This document shows positions 55,317-64,000 of a stretch of 64,000 nucleotides of DNA, one piece after another. Source of the stretch: Hyphomicrobiales bacterium (GTDB lineage: Bacteria > Pseudomonadota > Alphaproteobacteria > Rhizobiales > Rhizobiaceae); contig UBXV01000009.1 of NCBI GenBank assembly GCA_900469625.1, forward strand, positions 1 through 64,000. The letters run 5' to 3'. Numbering within the stretch: position 1 is the stretch's first letter; each line of letters opens with the position of its first letter. The notes under the pieces are model-generated. The model was not told the origin of the DNA, searched no databases, and was given only the letters and a program-made list of their open reading frames with translations. The position numbers and the translations under genes were made by a program.

Positions 55317-56195
55317 CTATGCGCGGACCGGCTGCGCCTTCGCCGGCAATTGCGCCCGCTGGCTCAGCCAGACGCTGGCGAGCACCACGAGAATGCCCAG
55401 CGCCTGGACTGATGTCAGCCGCTCATCGAGCACGCCCCAGCCAAGCAGGATGGCGACGACAGGGCTCAGGAAGCCGAGCGGCGCCACCGCCGAGGGCTCA
55501 AGGCGCGACAGGCCCCGGAACCAGAGCAGATAGGTGAAGGCGGCACCGATCAGACCGAGATAGGCAAGGCCGGCGACATTGGCGAGCGTCAGGCTCGGAA
55601 GAGCCGGTTCGAAGAACAGCGCGACCGGGACCAGCAGCAGTCCGCCGGCGGCAAGCTGCCAGGCGGTAAAGGTCAATGGCGACACCGGTGGCGCCCAATG
55701 GCGGCTCAGGACCGTTCCGAATGCCATCGACACGGCGCCGGCAAGACCGGCGATGACGCCGAGCGGATCAAGCGTCGCCCCCGGCGTCAGAACGAGCAGG
55801 CCGACGCCGACAATGCCGGCGATGCCCGCGACGATGCTGAGTACGCGAATGGGCGAACCGAGAAAGACGCGCGACAGGAGGATGACGATCAGCGGTTGGA
55901 TCGCACCGACGGTGGCGGCGACCCCGCCCGGCAGCCGATAGGCCGAGACGAACAGCATCGCCCAGAAGAACGAGAAATTCAGCGCGCCGAGCAGGAAGGT
56001 GCGCGGCCACCAGATGCCCGAAGGCAGCTTGCGGACGATGAGAAGGAGCAGGAGCCCAGCCGGCAGCGCACGCAGCATGGCGACGGTCAGCGGATAGCCG
56101 GCCGGCAGAAATTCGGTGGTGACGAGATAGGTGCTACCCCAGACGGCCGGTGCGAGCGCGGTCAGGGCGAGGTCGAGGTTGCGGGGCGAGCTCAT
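55317..56195 (-). CDS. EamA/DMT family transporter
   Basis: This 292-residue protein has ten hydrophobic segments. EamA repeat 1 begins ALAPAVWGSTYLVTTEFLPAGYPL and repeat 2 begins about residue 150. The conserved PLGFLSPVVAILLGWGVLDE segment is near the end. Exporter with unknown substrate. It is divergent from a MarR regulator at 56300 across a 104-bp gap carrying TCAAGATA repeats. Confidence 0.9.
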   Translation of the reverse strand: MSSPRNLDLALTALAPAVWGSTYLVTTEFLPAGYPLTVAMLRALPAGLLLLLIVRKLPSGIWWPRTFLLGALNFSFFWAMLFVSAYRLPGGVAATVGAIQPLIVILLSRVFLGSPIRVLSIVAGIAGIVGVGLLVLTPGATLDPLGVIAGLAGAVSMAFGTVLSRHWAPPVSPLTFTAWQLAAGGLLLVPVALFFEPALPSLTLANVAGLAYLGLIGAAFTYLLWFRGLSRLEPSAVAPLGFLSPVVAILLGWGVLDERLTSVQALGILVVLASVWLSQRAQLPAKAQPVRA

Positions 56196-56219
56196 ATCTT
56201 TACCTCAAGAATCTCTATA

Positions 56220-56264
56220 TCAAGATAAATTGACGATAACAGAGTTTCTCTCTACGTCAAGATA
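56220..56264. promoter_or_regulatory. Candidate MarR operator repeats
   Basis: TCAAGATA occurs at 56220-56227 and 56257-56264, each beside a CTCTATA element in opposite order, with an extra TCAAGA at 56205-56210. These lie between the divergent EamA and MarR genes. Confidence 0.4.
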
Positions 56265-56299
56265 CTCTATAGCTGACCACGAAACAGGGAGACTTCGCG

Positions 56300-56782
56300 A
56301 TGGACCGTGTCGACAGGATATTGGCGCAATGGCACCGGGAACGGCCGGATCTCGACGTTTCGGCCATGGGCCTGCTCGGCCGCCTCTCCCGGTTGTCGAC
56401 GCATATCGGCCGCGAAATCGAGAAGACCTTTTCGGAGCGAGGGCTTTCCTCGTCGAGCTTCGACGTGCTCGCGACGCTGCGCCGCTCCGGCCCACCCTAT
56501 CGGCTTTCCCCCGGAGACCTGCTGGCGACGACGATGGTCAGCTCCGGCACTATGACGAACCGTATCGACCAACTGGAAAAAGCGGGCCTGGTGGAGCGGC
56601 TCGACAATCCTGAAGACCGGCGTGGCGTGATTATCGCCCTGACTGATGAGGGACTGAGGCGCGTCGACGAAGCTGCGACCGCCCATGTGGCCAACCAGCA
56701 TCGGGTCGTTTCCGATCTGTCGCCCGAAGAAAAGGAAAAGCTCGACGCGCTGCTGCGCAAATACCTCGCGGCATTCGAGTAG
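56300..56782 (+). CDS. MarR family transcriptional regulator
   Basis: This 160-residue protein has the helix-turn-helix FDVLATLRRSGPPYRLSPGDLLATTMVSSGTMTNRIDQLEKAGLVERLDNPEDRRGVIIALT. AGGGAG lies eight bases before ATG 56300. It is divergent from the EamA exporter and probably controls it. Confidence 0.92.
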   Translation: MDRVDRILAQWHRERPDLDVSAMGLLGRLSRLSTHIGREIEKTFSERGLSSSSFDVLATLRRSGPPYRLSPGDLLATTMVSSGTMTNRIDQLEKAGLVERLDNPEDRRGVIIALTDEGLRRVDEAATAHVANQHRVVSDLSPEEKEKLDALLRKYLAAFE

Positions 56783-56788
56783 GACGGG

Positions 56789-57379
56789 TCAGATCCCTGC
56801 CGCCATCCGGCGAACGCGCGCCAGATGCGCCTTGCGCTTCTCGACCGTCGCCCGGTCCATGTCGTGCAGGCTGAGCATGCGAAAATCGAGGCCCTTGGCG
56901 CAGAAGGCGGCGATGCCGCGCTTCAACAGCCGCCGCACCGGATTGCCCATATAGAGATGCACGACCCACCAGGGCGATCCCGTCGTCGTCAGCGCCCAGA
57001 ACAGCTTGATGTTGGAAAGCCTCGGGATGATGCGACCGCCGGCCGGATCATTGTCGAATGCGACACCCGGCACGAAGACGCGATCAAAGAAGCCCTTGAG
57101 GATCGCCGGAAAATTGAACCACCACTGCGGAAAGACCAGAACGATCCCATCCGCCGCCTGCAACCGGGCAATCAACCCGGCCGTCAGGCTGGCATCGTAG
57201 CTGTCGCTGAAATAGCTGGCGCGCTCCGCCGTGCTTAATCTCGGATCGAAATCCTCGCGATAAAGGTCGAGCAGATCGACAACATGACCGCCGGCGACAA
57301 GCGTCTCCTGCGCCTGGCGGGCGACGCTTGCGGCAAAGCTGTCTTCAAGCGGGTGGGCAAGCACGAGCAGAATGCGCAT
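56789..57379 (-). CDS. NAD(P)H dehydrogenase (quinone)-like flavoprotein
   Basis: This 196-residue flavodoxin-fold protein has MRILLVLAHPLEDSFAASVARQA at the start and the FPQWWFNFPAILKGFFDRVF segment typical of NQO1/KefF-type quinone reductases. It probably reduces quinones or supports efflux. It converges on the MarR gene seven bases away and lies 22 bp from xseA on the same strand. Confidence 0.9.
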   Translation of the reverse strand: MRILLVLAHPLEDSFAASVARQAQETLVAGGHVVDLLDLYREDFDPRLSTAERASYFSDSYDASLTAGLIARLQAADGIVLVFPQWWFNFPAILKGFFDRVFVPGVAFDNDPAGGRIIPRLSNIKLFWALTTTGSPWWVVHLYMGNPVRRLLKRGIAAFCAKGLDFRMLSLHDMDRATVEKRKAHLARVRRMAAGI

Positions 57380-57400
57380 TCATCGTTTCCTGGGGTGTGG

Positions 57401-58999
57401 CTAGAACAGGTTGCCCTGTTTCGGCGGATCACCGCCGGGATTGCCGGACTTCGGCTGCTTCTTCCTGATGGCCGCCTGCGCCGGCGGGTCGCCGCCCTCA
57501 CCCGCGACCGCAGAAATGCTGCCATCGGCAAACTCGAGCGACAGCGCCATGTTCGGCTGGACGGCGGCGGCCTGGCGCACCGATGCGCCCTCCCCGTCGC
57601 GCACCAGCGCAAAGCCGCGCTGCAGCACGTTGCGATAGGACAGCGACTGCAGGATGCGGTCCTGTGCGGCGATGACGCCCGTCAGCCGGCGGATATCCGT
57701 GCGGATCGCGGCATCGGAACGCGCCACCAGGCCGGCCACCCGGTCCGACGAGCGGTGAATCTGGGCCAGCAGGCGCGCGGGCAGCGTGCGCAACGATGCA
57801 TCGGCCGACGAGACACGCGACTGTCCGCGGTGGACCTGGCGCTCGACGACCCGGTCGGCGCGGTTCATCGCATCCTGTACCCTTTGCCGACGATCGCCGA
57901 GCCTTGCCTTGACCAGGTCCGGCCTGAGCTCGGCGGCCGCGCGCTCAAACAGCCGTCGCTTGTTGGCCGTGTTCATCATCAGGCCGCGACCAAGGCCGAG
58001 GGCGGCCTCGTCGAAGCGACGGCGCGGCAACGCCAGCAACTGATCGAGCGAAGGCAGCGCGCGCGCCAGCGAGCGGACCGCCTGGCGACGGTTTTCCATC
58101 TGCCGCGCCATGCCGCCCTTCAATCGTGCCGAAAGGCCCGACAGTTCCGCCTCGAGATCGGCCTTGACCGGGACGGCCATTTCCGCCGCCCCCGTGGGCG
58201 TCGGCGCCCGCTGGTCGGCGGCATAGTCGATCAGCGTCCAGTCGGTCTCGTGACCGACGGCCGAGATCAACGGGATTGCGGAGGCGGCAGCCGCGCGCAC
58301 GACCGCCTCGTCGTTGAAGCCCCAGAGATCTTCAAGGCTGCCGCCGCCGCGCGCGACGATCAGTACATCGGGCCGTGCGATCGGTCCGCCGGGTTCGCAG
58401 GCGTTGAAGCCGCGAATGGCGGCAGCCACCTCGTCGCCGGAGCCTTCGCCCTGGACCCTGACCGGCCACACCACCACGTGGACCGGGAACCGGTCGGCGA
58501 TGCGGTGAAGGATATCGCGGATGACGGCACCGGTCGGCGAGGTCACCACGCCGATCACGCGGGGCATGTAGGGCAGCGGGCGCTTGCGCGCCGCGTCGAA
58601 CAGGCCTTCCGCGCCGAGCTTGCGCTTGCGTTCCTCGAGCAATGCCATCAGCGCGCCGGCACCGGCCGGCTCAAGCGTCTCGATGACGATCTGGTATTTC
58701 GACGAGCCGGGGAAGGTCGTGACCTTGCCGGTGGCGATGACTTCCATGCCCTCTTCCGGACGGAAGCGCAGGCGCGAGAATGTGCCCTTCCAGATGACCG
58801 CATCGATGCGCGCGCGATCATCCTTCAGCGAGAAATAGGCGTGTCCCGAGGAATGCGGACCGCGATAGCCCGAGATCTCGCCGCGAACGCGAACCTGGTC
58901 GAAGGCCTGTTCGACGGTGCGCTTGATCGAGCCGGACAGCTCGGAGACCGAATACTCGGTGAGGTTGCTCGGAGAATCGTTGTCGAAAATGGAGCGCAT
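57401..58999 (-). CDS. xseA: Exodeoxyribonuclease VII large subunit
   Basis: This 532-residue protein has an N-terminal OB-fold ([28 protein letters not shown]), the catalytic region with [15 protein letters not shown] and [15 protein letters not shown], then a long coiled-coil. The C-terminal 60 residues are Pro/Lys-rich and longer than in E. coli (456), a common alphaproteobacterial extension. It pairs with XseB to degrade single-stranded DNA. Confidence 0.95.
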   Translation of the reverse strand: MRSIFDNDSPSNLTEYSVSELSGSIKRTVEQAFDQVRVRGEISGYRGPHSSGHAYFSLKDDRARIDAVIWKGTFSRLRFRPEEGMEVIATGKVTTFPGSSKYQIVIETLEPAGAGALMALLEERKRKLGAEGLFDAARKRPLPYMPRVIGVVTSPTGAVIRDILHRIADRFPVHVVVWPVRVQGEGSGDEVAAAIRGFNACEPGGPIARPDVLIVARGGGSLEDLWGFNDEAVVRAAAASAIPLISAVGHETDWTLIDYAADQRAPTPTGAAEMAVPVKADLEAELSGLSARLKGGMARQMENRRQAVRSLARALPSLDQLLALPRRRFDEAALGLGRGLMMNTANKRRLFERAAAELRPDLVKARLGDRRQRVQDAMNRADRVVERQVHRGQSRVSSADASLRTLPARLLAQIHRSSDRVAGLVARSDAAIRTDIRRLTGVIAAQDRILQSLSYRNVLQRGFALVRDGEGASVRQAAAVQPNMALSLEFADGSISAVAGEGGDPPAQAAIRKKQPKSGNPGGDPPKQGNLF

Positions 59000-59079
59000 C
59001 GCCTGTTGTAGCCGACCCGAGGCGCAAGGTCAGCAAACGGTCGCGGCTTTCTAACGGTTTCTTGCGAGATGCCGCGCGA

Positions 59080-60894
59080 TCAGGGCTTGAACGCGTAGAG
59101 CTGGATGCTGGAGCCCGCGGAGACGGGCAGCGGCGTCAGAATATCGGGCACCCGGTTGGCGGCCAGCTGCGCGTAGAAGCCCTGAGGTTCCCGCCTGGTA
59201 ATCATGCCGATCTGAACATCGTTGGCGCAGAATACCAGGACCGGGTTGTTGAGCCGGCTCAGCATCGCCTTGGCCTCCACAGGCGTCGCCAGCCCGATCG
59301 TCAGCTCCAACAGGATGCCATCGGCGTTGCGATGGTAGGGGGCTGAAAGGACACGGTGCTTCGTGTGCCGCAGGATCGAGGCGCCGATATCGGAAGGACC
59401 GACGATCGTGGATGGCGCAAGCGCGGCGATGTCCGACAGAGCCGACCCCGTCAGGCAGCTTTCCGCATTGGACACAGCGTCTGTCTTCAGGCCGCCAAGG
59501 CCGTCACTGGCCACGGTACCGCCGATCGCCCAGACCGCTGGCACTGCGGCGACCAGGGCAAGGACATAGGCGAGCGATGCGGCCGCACCCCGGGTGCCGC
59601 CCTGCGACCAGGCACGCAGGTCCACGAGCAGCACCGACAGCGGCAGGATGGCAAGAAGATTGGAGAACGCCATAGCCCGAACCTGAACCAGGGCGATCGC
59701 AAGGTTGGCAGCGACAAGGCCGATCAGGATGAGATGCAGCCGGACCCGATCGCCGCGCCAGATGCGCCAGGCGCAGACGAGCGATCCGAACGCGCCGCAG
59801 AAATAATAGGCACCAAGATTTTCAGGCTGTAGCGCCAGCACGGTCGAGAAAGACTGTGCTTCGGCGACGTTGTTGAGCCAGAGCTCGATCAGCAGCGGAT
59901 CGAGGCTGGCAAGCGGATTACCAAGGCATTGCGGGGCAACGACCAGCGCGACGGCAAGGACCAGCGAGCCGCTGACGCCGAGTGCGGCAAATCGCATGGG
60001 TGTACCGCGGTCGCTAACGAAAGCCGCGGACGCGGCCAGCACCGTGCCGCCGACGAGCGCAAGCGAATAAAAAGCGATCGACAGGTTGTCGCATGTCGCC
60101 ACGCGATAGAGATGGGGCGGCACCGTGAGGAAGAAGGCGGCGCTCAAGGTCACCGCCAGCGAAAGACCGAAGGCGATGGTGGCGCGGGCAGCGTCGCGCC
60201 CGACAAGCGCCCATTGCAAGGCGACGATGGCGCATACCATCGCCACCAGCGGTGTCGTCTCGGCGCCGATGGCAATGGCCAGTGCGGCGGCTACGCCGGT
60301 AATAACGCCGCTTGTGGCGCGACCGCTGAGGTCCACCAGCATCGCCGCCATGATCGCAGCCAGCAGCAATTGCACATTGTGATGGTCGATCGCGCCGCCG
60401 AGAAACCGGTTGCTGGTGACAACGAAGATCGCGGTCAGGCCGAAGCAGAAATGCATGCCCGCCGTTCCTGCGATGCGCCGGCCCGCAAGGCCCATGACCA
60501 TCAGCAACGGGACGGCGAGAAAGATCGGCCAGACGGCAAGGGCCAGCATCTCCGCCCTGTCCGGGCCAACGATCGGCCTGAACAGCGAAATCAGCCCGGC
60601 AATCGGCAGGTCGATGAGGCGCGACCAATGCATCTGCGTGCCGCCCTCCAGGCCAAGACGCAGCTGAACCAGATCGAACCAGCCCTGACCGCCCAGAAGA
60701 TCACGCACTTCAACCAGCCGCATCACGTCGTCGTTATCGCGGCCGACATAATCCGTTGCCTGCAGGAAACGGGCGACCAGAACCAAGACCACGGGCATGC
60801 CGTAGAGCAGCGTCATCCATGCGAGACTAGACCAGCGCCTGTTGCTTGCGTTCACCGCTTGCGGTTCCTGGTGTGTCGCAATTCTGTCCAGCAT
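59080..60894 (-). CDS. Polytopic GT-C-like membrane protein, unknown
   Basis: This 604-residue inner-membrane protein has roughly 12 hydrophobic segments. A membrane-proximal acidic loop near the N-terminus (YVGRDNDDVMRLVEVRDLL, then HWSRLIDLPI) resembles the first-loop acidic site of GT-C glycosyltransferases (PMT/ArnT/STT3 type). The C-terminal part is a soluble domain ending IQLYAFKP. ATG 60894 follows CAGGAG at nine bases; a GTG at 60918 is alternative. It is divergent from a GT2 gene. A lipid-linked-sugar transferase is inferred. Confidence 0.7.
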   Translation of the reverse strand: MLDRIATHQEPQAVNASNRRWSSLAWMTLLYGMPVVLVLVARFLQATDYVGRDNDDVMRLVEVRDLLGGQGWFDLVQLRLGLEGGTQMHWSRLIDLPIAGLISLFRPIVGPDRAEMLALAVWPIFLAVPLLMVMGLAGRRIAGTAGMHFCFGLTAIFVVTSNRFLGGAIDHHNVQLLLAAIMAAMLVDLSGRATSGVITGVAAALAIAIGAETTPLVAMVCAIVALQWALVGRDAARATIAFGLSLAVTLSAAFFLTVPPHLYRVATCDNLSIAFYSLALVGGTVLAASAAFVSDRGTPMRFAALGVSGSLVLAVALVVAPQCLGNPLASLDPLLIELWLNNVAEAQSFSTVLALQPENLGAYYFCGAFGSLVCAWRIWRGDRVRLHLILIGLVAANLAIALVQVRAMAFSNLLAILPLSVLLVDLRAWSQGGTRGAAASLAYVLALVAAVPAVWAIGGTVASDGLGGLKTDAVSNAESCLTGSALSDIAALAPSTIVGPSDIGASILRHTKHRVLSAPYHRNADGILLELTIGLATPVEAKAMLSRLNNPVLVFCANDVQIGMITRREPQGFYAQLAANRVPDILTPLPVSAGSSIQLYAFKP

Positions 60895-61034
60895 CTGATC
60901 GGGCTCCTGTCCGCCCACGACCCTAAGCGCGGTGGATCAAAAAACCGTAAAGTCGGGGGCGCAAGGGTCGCTTGGCGTGTTGTTAACCGGCAATGCCTAT
61001 CATGGCTCGACAATCCTGAAATCGAGCCACTCCG

Positions 61035-62033
61035 ATGTTTGAACCCTTGAGCATTGCTGTCCTTCTGCCCTGCTACAACGAGGCCACGACCATCGGCCGC
61101 GTGGTGCGCGAGTTCAGAAGCGCCTTGCCGACGGCAAGCATACATGTGTTCGACAACAACTCGACGGATGGAACGGCGCTGCAGGCCATGCTTGCCGGCG
61201 CGACCGTGGTTCGCGAAAGACGGCAGGGCAAGGGCCACGTCGTTCGGCGGATGTTTGCCGACATCGACGCGGATATCTACCTGATGGCCGATGGCGACGG
61301 CACCTATTCTCCGGCAGACGCGGAAGACCTGATCCGCACCCTGATTACCGAGCAGGCGGACATGGTCGTCGGCACACGGCGCAACATTCGCAACGATGCC
61401 GGACGGCAGGGCCATGCCTTTGGCAACACGCTGTTCAACTACCTCTACCGATCGATCTTCGGCACCGATTTCAGCGATATCTTTTCCGGCTATCGCGCCT
61501 TTTCCCGACGGTTCGTGAAGAGCTTTCCGGCGATATCGGCCGGCTTCGAGATCGAGACCGAGATGTCGGTGCATGCCTCGCGACTGAAGCTGCCGGTCAG
61601 CGAGCTGGAGCTCGACTATGGCCGGCGCCCGGAAGGCTCGCATTCCAAGCTCTCGACCTTCCGCGACGGCGGCAGGATCCTCTGGATGTTCGCGATGTTG
61701 ATGAAGGAAACACGACCCTTCACCTTCTTCGGCCTGGTCAGCCTCGCCTTCATGGCAGCGAGCCTCACATTCATGACGCCGGTGCTGATCGAGTATTTCC
61801 AGACAGGTCTGGTTCCCCGCATGCCGACCTGGGTGCTTTCGATGGTGCTCTTGCTGACGTCGATCGTGATGTTCACCGCCGGGCTCATTCTCGATTCCGT
61901 TTCGCGGGCCCGCACCGAACAATTGCGGCTGCACTACATCGCGACCGACCGTCGATCCCAGAAGACGACCGCCGCCGAAATGCCGGTCACCCAGGAGCGG
62001 CTGGCGCGGCGTCACGGAACCGGCGCGGCCTGA
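61035..62033 (+). CDS. GT2 family glycosyltransferase (GtrB/DPM1-like)
   Basis: This 332-residue protein starts LSIAVLLPCYNEATTIGRVV, with the DxD-type site DGDGTYSPADAEDLI and FSGYRAFSRRFVKSFP, then two C-terminal membrane helices (FFGLVSLAFMAASLTF; VLSMVLLLTSIVMFTAGLIL). This matches polyprenyl-phosphate sugar synthases. It likely makes the lipid-linked sugar donor for the divergent GT-C-like protein. Confidence 0.9.
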   Translation: MFEPLSIAVLLPCYNEATTIGRVVREFRSALPTASIHVFDNNSTDGTALQAMLAGATVVRERRQGKGHVVRRMFADIDADIYLMADGDGTYSPADAEDLIRTLITEQADMVVGTRRNIRNDAGRQGHAFGNTLFNYLYRSIFGTDFSDIFSGYRAFSRRFVKSFPAISAGFEIETEMSVHASRLKLPVSELELDYGRRPEGSHSKLSTFRDGGRILWMFAMLMKETRPFTFFGLVSLAFMAASLTFMTPVLIEYFQTGLVPRMPTWVLSMVLLLTSIVMFTAGLILDSVSRARTEQLRLHYIATDRRSQKTTAAEMPVTQERLARRHGTGAA

Positions 62034-62046
62034 GCTTACGAGAGAG

Positions 62047-62757
62047 ATGGAACGACTGCAGATGAACCGTGAAACGACCAACCGCATCCGCTTCGTCCTC
62101 GAAGACATCCTGCCGCCGGTTCTCAGAGACTCGGCGCTGTTCAAGGGCGTGGCGAGCCTTGCCTGGGGCGACCATATCAGTCACCTCGCGCGGTTTCGCG
62201 AACGGGCGCCGTTCCTGACGGCTGGCGAGTACGAGCAGCTCTACAGGAAACATCCGCGCGTCCACGAAGGCACCGACAACTCCGAGGCCTGTGTGCGCAA
62301 GATTGCCGCCGAGATCAGCGGCACATCCGTCTGTGACGTCGGCTGCGGCACCGGCGTGCTGCTGAAGCACATCCGCGCCGCCAATCCCGCGCTGCAGCGG
62401 CTGACGGGCGTCGACTTCGCCATAAACGACGCGGCCGCGATCGAGTGCGTGGAATATGTCGCCGCGATGATCGAAGAGCTGCCCTTCGCCGACGGCGAAT
62501 TCGATACCGTCGTCTGCACCCATGTGATCGAGCACATTCTCGACTACCGCAAGGCGATCGCCGAATTGCGCCGCATCACCCGGCAACGGTTGATCATCGT
62601 CGTGCCGCGCGAGCGCGAGTATCGCTACACGTTCAATCCGCATTTCAACTTCTTCCCCTACACCCACTCCTTCCTGAGGGCGATGCACCCCGTGCCGGCA
62701 CGGCACGTCTGCGTCGATATCGGCCGCGACATTTTCTACTGCGAAGACAGGGCGTAA
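62047..62757 (+). CDS. Class I SAM-dependent methyltransferase
   Basis: This 236-residue protein has SVCDVGCGTGVLLKHIRAA (motif I), LTGVDFAINDA (II) and FDTVVCTHVIEHILDYRKAI (IV). It resembles UbiG/BioC-type small-molecule methyltransferases. It starts 14 bases after the GT2 gene ends, with GAGAGAG upstream. A role in methylating a sugar or lipid is inferred from the neighbours. Confidence 0.86.
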   Translation: MERLQMNRETTNRIRFVLEDILPPVLRDSALFKGVASLAWGDHISHLARFRERAPFLTAGEYEQLYRKHPRVHEGTDNSEACVRKIAAEISGTSVCDVGCGTGVLLKHIRAANPALQRLTGVDFAINDAAAIECVEYVAAMIEELPFADGEFDTVVCTHVIEHILDYRKAIAELRRITRQRLIIVVPREREYRYTFNPHFNFFPYTHSFLRAMHPVPARHVCVDIGRDIFYCEDRA

Positions 62758-62777
62758 CCGATGGGAGGCAAGCTGTC

Positions 62778-63140
62778 GTGAACCTCAATCTCGCTCCGGC
62801 CGTATGGTTTGGCCTGTTCTTCACGCCGCTGTTGATCTCGGCCGGGCAGATCCTGTTCAAGCTGACGAGCGAAAAGACCGGCAGCCCGGACGCCCAGGGA
62901 CTGCTGGCGCTCCTGTTCAGCCCGACGCTGCTGACCGCGCTCGCCGTCTACGGCTTCGGCACGATCGTCTGGATCTTCACCATCAAGTCGGTGCCGCTGA
63001 CCATCGCCTATTCGTTCATGGCCCTGACGTTCTGCATCGTGCCGTTGCTGGCCGCCGTCTTCCTCGGCGAAGCCCTGACGCTGCGCTATGCGGCCGGCGC
63101 GGCGCTGATCATCGGCGGCATGATCATCATCAACACCTGA
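62778..63140 (+). CDS. Four-TM EamA/SMR-like transporter (ArnE/GtrA-like)
   Basis: This 120-residue membrane protein has four helices: WFGLFFTPLLISAGQILFKL, LLFSPTLLTALAVYGFG, VWIFTIKSVPLTIAYSFMAL and RYAAGAALIIGGMIII. GTG 62778 has GGAGG nine bases upstream. Small EmrE-like proteins of this type include ArnE/ArnF, which flip lipid-linked aminoarabinose, so it may be the flippase of this glycan cassette. Confidence 0.82.
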   Translation: MNLNLAPAVWFGLFFTPLLISAGQILFKLTSEKTGSPDAQGLLALLFSPTLLTALAVYGFGTIVWIFTIKSVPLTIAYSFMALTFCIVPLLAAVFLGEALTLRYAAGAALIIGGMIIINT

Positions 63141-63156
63141 CGGCAAGGCATCCTTG

Positions 63157-63366
63157 ATGATCATCGTCTCCACTTTCGTGCTCGGACTGCTGACGACGGG
63201 CCTGCGCTCGCCCCGGATCTGCGTTCTCGTCGCGGCTGCGCTTTGCGTTGTGTCGGGTGCCGCTGGAGACTGGCAGCAGGTCGCGGCCGCGATTGGCGGC
63301 TACAACATGGGTATCGCGCTGGCGCTCTGCGGCGCCATTGCCCTTGGGCCGCCACACGGGCGGTAG
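63157..63366 (+). CDS. Small two-TM membrane protein, unknown
   Basis: This 69-residue protein has hydrophobic segments near both ends (MIIVSTFVLGLLTTGL, and YNMGIALALCGAIALG). ATG 63157 follows AAGG. It starts 16 bases after the 4-TM gene and ends six bases before a convergent regulator's stop, which suggests it is the last gene of the cassette. I recognise no family. Confidence 0.6.
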   Translation: MIIVSTFVLGLLTTGLRSPRICVLVAAALCVVSGAAGDWQQVAAAIGGYNMGIALALCGAIALGPPHGR

Positions 63367-63371
63367 GCCGT

Positions 63372-64000
63372 TCAGCCCTTTCGCTCGAAGAAGTTCTTCG
63401 TTTCCTCGTTGGCCGGGAAGAAGGATTCGATCAGCACACCTTCGACCAAGGCGTCCTGCGTCGAGCCGAAGGTCTGCAGCGTGGTGATGAAGCTGAGGTT
63501 CACCGGCCCGATGCGCAGATCGACCGGCAGCACGGGCAGCCGGTCCGTATCCGGGTAATTTTCAACCGCGCGCCGGACGGCGGGATCGGTCGCCAGCTTT
63601 TCCAGCCGCTTGCCGAGGCGGCTGCGCGGCCCCTGCAGCCAGGCTTCTGTGCGCACGCGCTGGACGAGATCGGCCGCCGCTGCCTCCCAGTTGACGACGA
63701 GGGAGCGGACATTTTCCGATGTGAGGAAAGCATCGAGAAAATTCTGGCCGGGATTGAACGGCACGTCGGCCGACACGGCGAGAGCCGCCAGGGCCGGGTT
63801 GACGATCAGAAGCGTATACTCGTGATCGAGCACGAGGCCCGGATAGGGATCGTGCCGTGCCAGGATCAGCCGGATGGCATTGGCAACGGCCGGCGGCATG
63901 GCGTCGAGCCCAGAGGCCGGACGCGTCGTCATGCGCGGACGGAAGCCGGCGGCGGAAAACAGGGTGCCCTGATCGCGGGCCGGAATGTCGAGCACCGAAG
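63372..64000 (-). CDS. XRE-type regulator with MmyB-like domain (partial)
   Basis: The last 208 codons or so are in the window; the N-terminal helix-turn-helix lies beyond base 64000. The visible part starts LDIPARDQGTLFSAAGFRP, the usual link after the XRE domain, then an MmyB ligand-binding domain: DPYPGLVLDHEYTLLIVNPALAAL, DLVQRVRTEAWLQGPRSRLGKRLEKL and VNLSFITTLQTFGSTQDAL. An ATG at 63995 inside the frame is not the true start. Ligand unknown. Confidence 0.88.
   Translation of the reverse strand, partial: SVLDIPARDQGTLFSAAGFRPRMTTRPASGLDAMPPAVANAIRLILARHDPYPGLVLDHEYTLLIVNPALAALAVSADVPFNPGQNFLDAFLTSENVRSLVVNWEAAAADLVQRVRTEAWLQGPRSRLGKRLEKLATDPAVRRAVENYPDTDRLPVLPVDLRIGPVNLSFITTLQTFGSTQDALVEGVLIESFFPANEETKNFFERKG

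Noticed and set aside
62445-62777. N-terminal extension of the four-helix transporter
   Set aside because: The open frame upstream of GTG 62778 is an out-of-frame overlap with the methyltransferase and is Arg-rich. GGAGG supports the GTG start.

Overview
The window reads as about 64 kb of chromosome from an alphaproteobacterium of the order Rhizobiales, most likely Ensifer/Sinorhizobium. It is GC-rich and densely coding. Support comes from a Sinorhizobium-type phospholipid N-methyltransferase (PmtA) next to dnaN, an rsmI-yraN-(ugp)-gshB-comM neighbourhood, a possible FixK/FNR box, an imperfect Irr-like box, and many rhizobial core genes (prfC, dut, cysK, pyrF, uppP, guaA, proC, xseA). I see no rRNA or tRNA genes, no CRISPR array, no insertion sequence and no prophage. 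The strain assignment is inference.

Layout. 1-6.6 kb: prfC, dut, an Lrp/AsnC regulator, an EamA exporter with a NIPSNAP-like gene, a head-to-head pair of LysE-type exporters, and cysK. 6.8-16.4 kb (all minus strand): comM, gshB, then an apparently inserted ugpBAEC glycerol-3-phosphate transporter operon ending in an EEP-family phosphodiesterase gene, then yraN and rsmI. 16.7-21.5 kb: dnaN, pmtA, a phosphoglycerate-mutase-like gene with an altered active site, pyrF, a DUF1330 gene and an NDUFA9-like gene. 21.6-23.3 kb: a compact regulatory region with a FixK-box-preceded 53-residue protein and a cysteine-rich MarR / DUF417 (RclC-like) module sharing a TATGC-N5-GCATA operator. 23.4-29.5 kb: uppP, a GST, queG, an SDR, an AT-rich stretch with a possible hairpin-controlled small ORF, an RlpA-like protein and an RsmB-family methyltransferase.

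29.5-36.1 kb: a periplasmic iron-type locus (imelysin, diheme oxidoreductase, imelysin, DUF1513), preceded by an Irr-like box and split by corA. 36.1-45.3 kb: GNAT, TspO, thioesterase, nucleosidase, guaA, a methyltransferase, then small detoxification and regulatory modules (TetR/SDR, NTF2-like, ArsR/SRPBCC, GFA). 45.4-57.4 kb: GSTs, an aspartoacylase-like gene, an AsnC/aromatic aminotransferase pair, YitT, ArsC-like, YbaK, MarR/GST, a metallo-beta-lactamase-fold hydrolase, an M29 aminopeptidase overlapping proC, an EamA/MarR pair and a quinone-reductase-like flavoprotein. 57.4-64 kb: xseA; a surface-glycan-type cassette (GT-C-like membrane protein, GT2 synthase, methyltransferase, 4-TM flippase-like protein, small membrane protein); and the end of an XRE/MmyB regulator that runs off the window.

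A recurring theme is regulator-target pairs with visible palindromic operators (MarR/DUF417, TetR/SDR, AsnC/aminotransferase, MarR/GST). The best candidates for new biology are the Cys-rich MarR/DUF417 circuit, the FixK-box small protein, the iron locus with its non-canonical second imelysin, and the GT-C/GT2/methyltransferase/flippase cassette.
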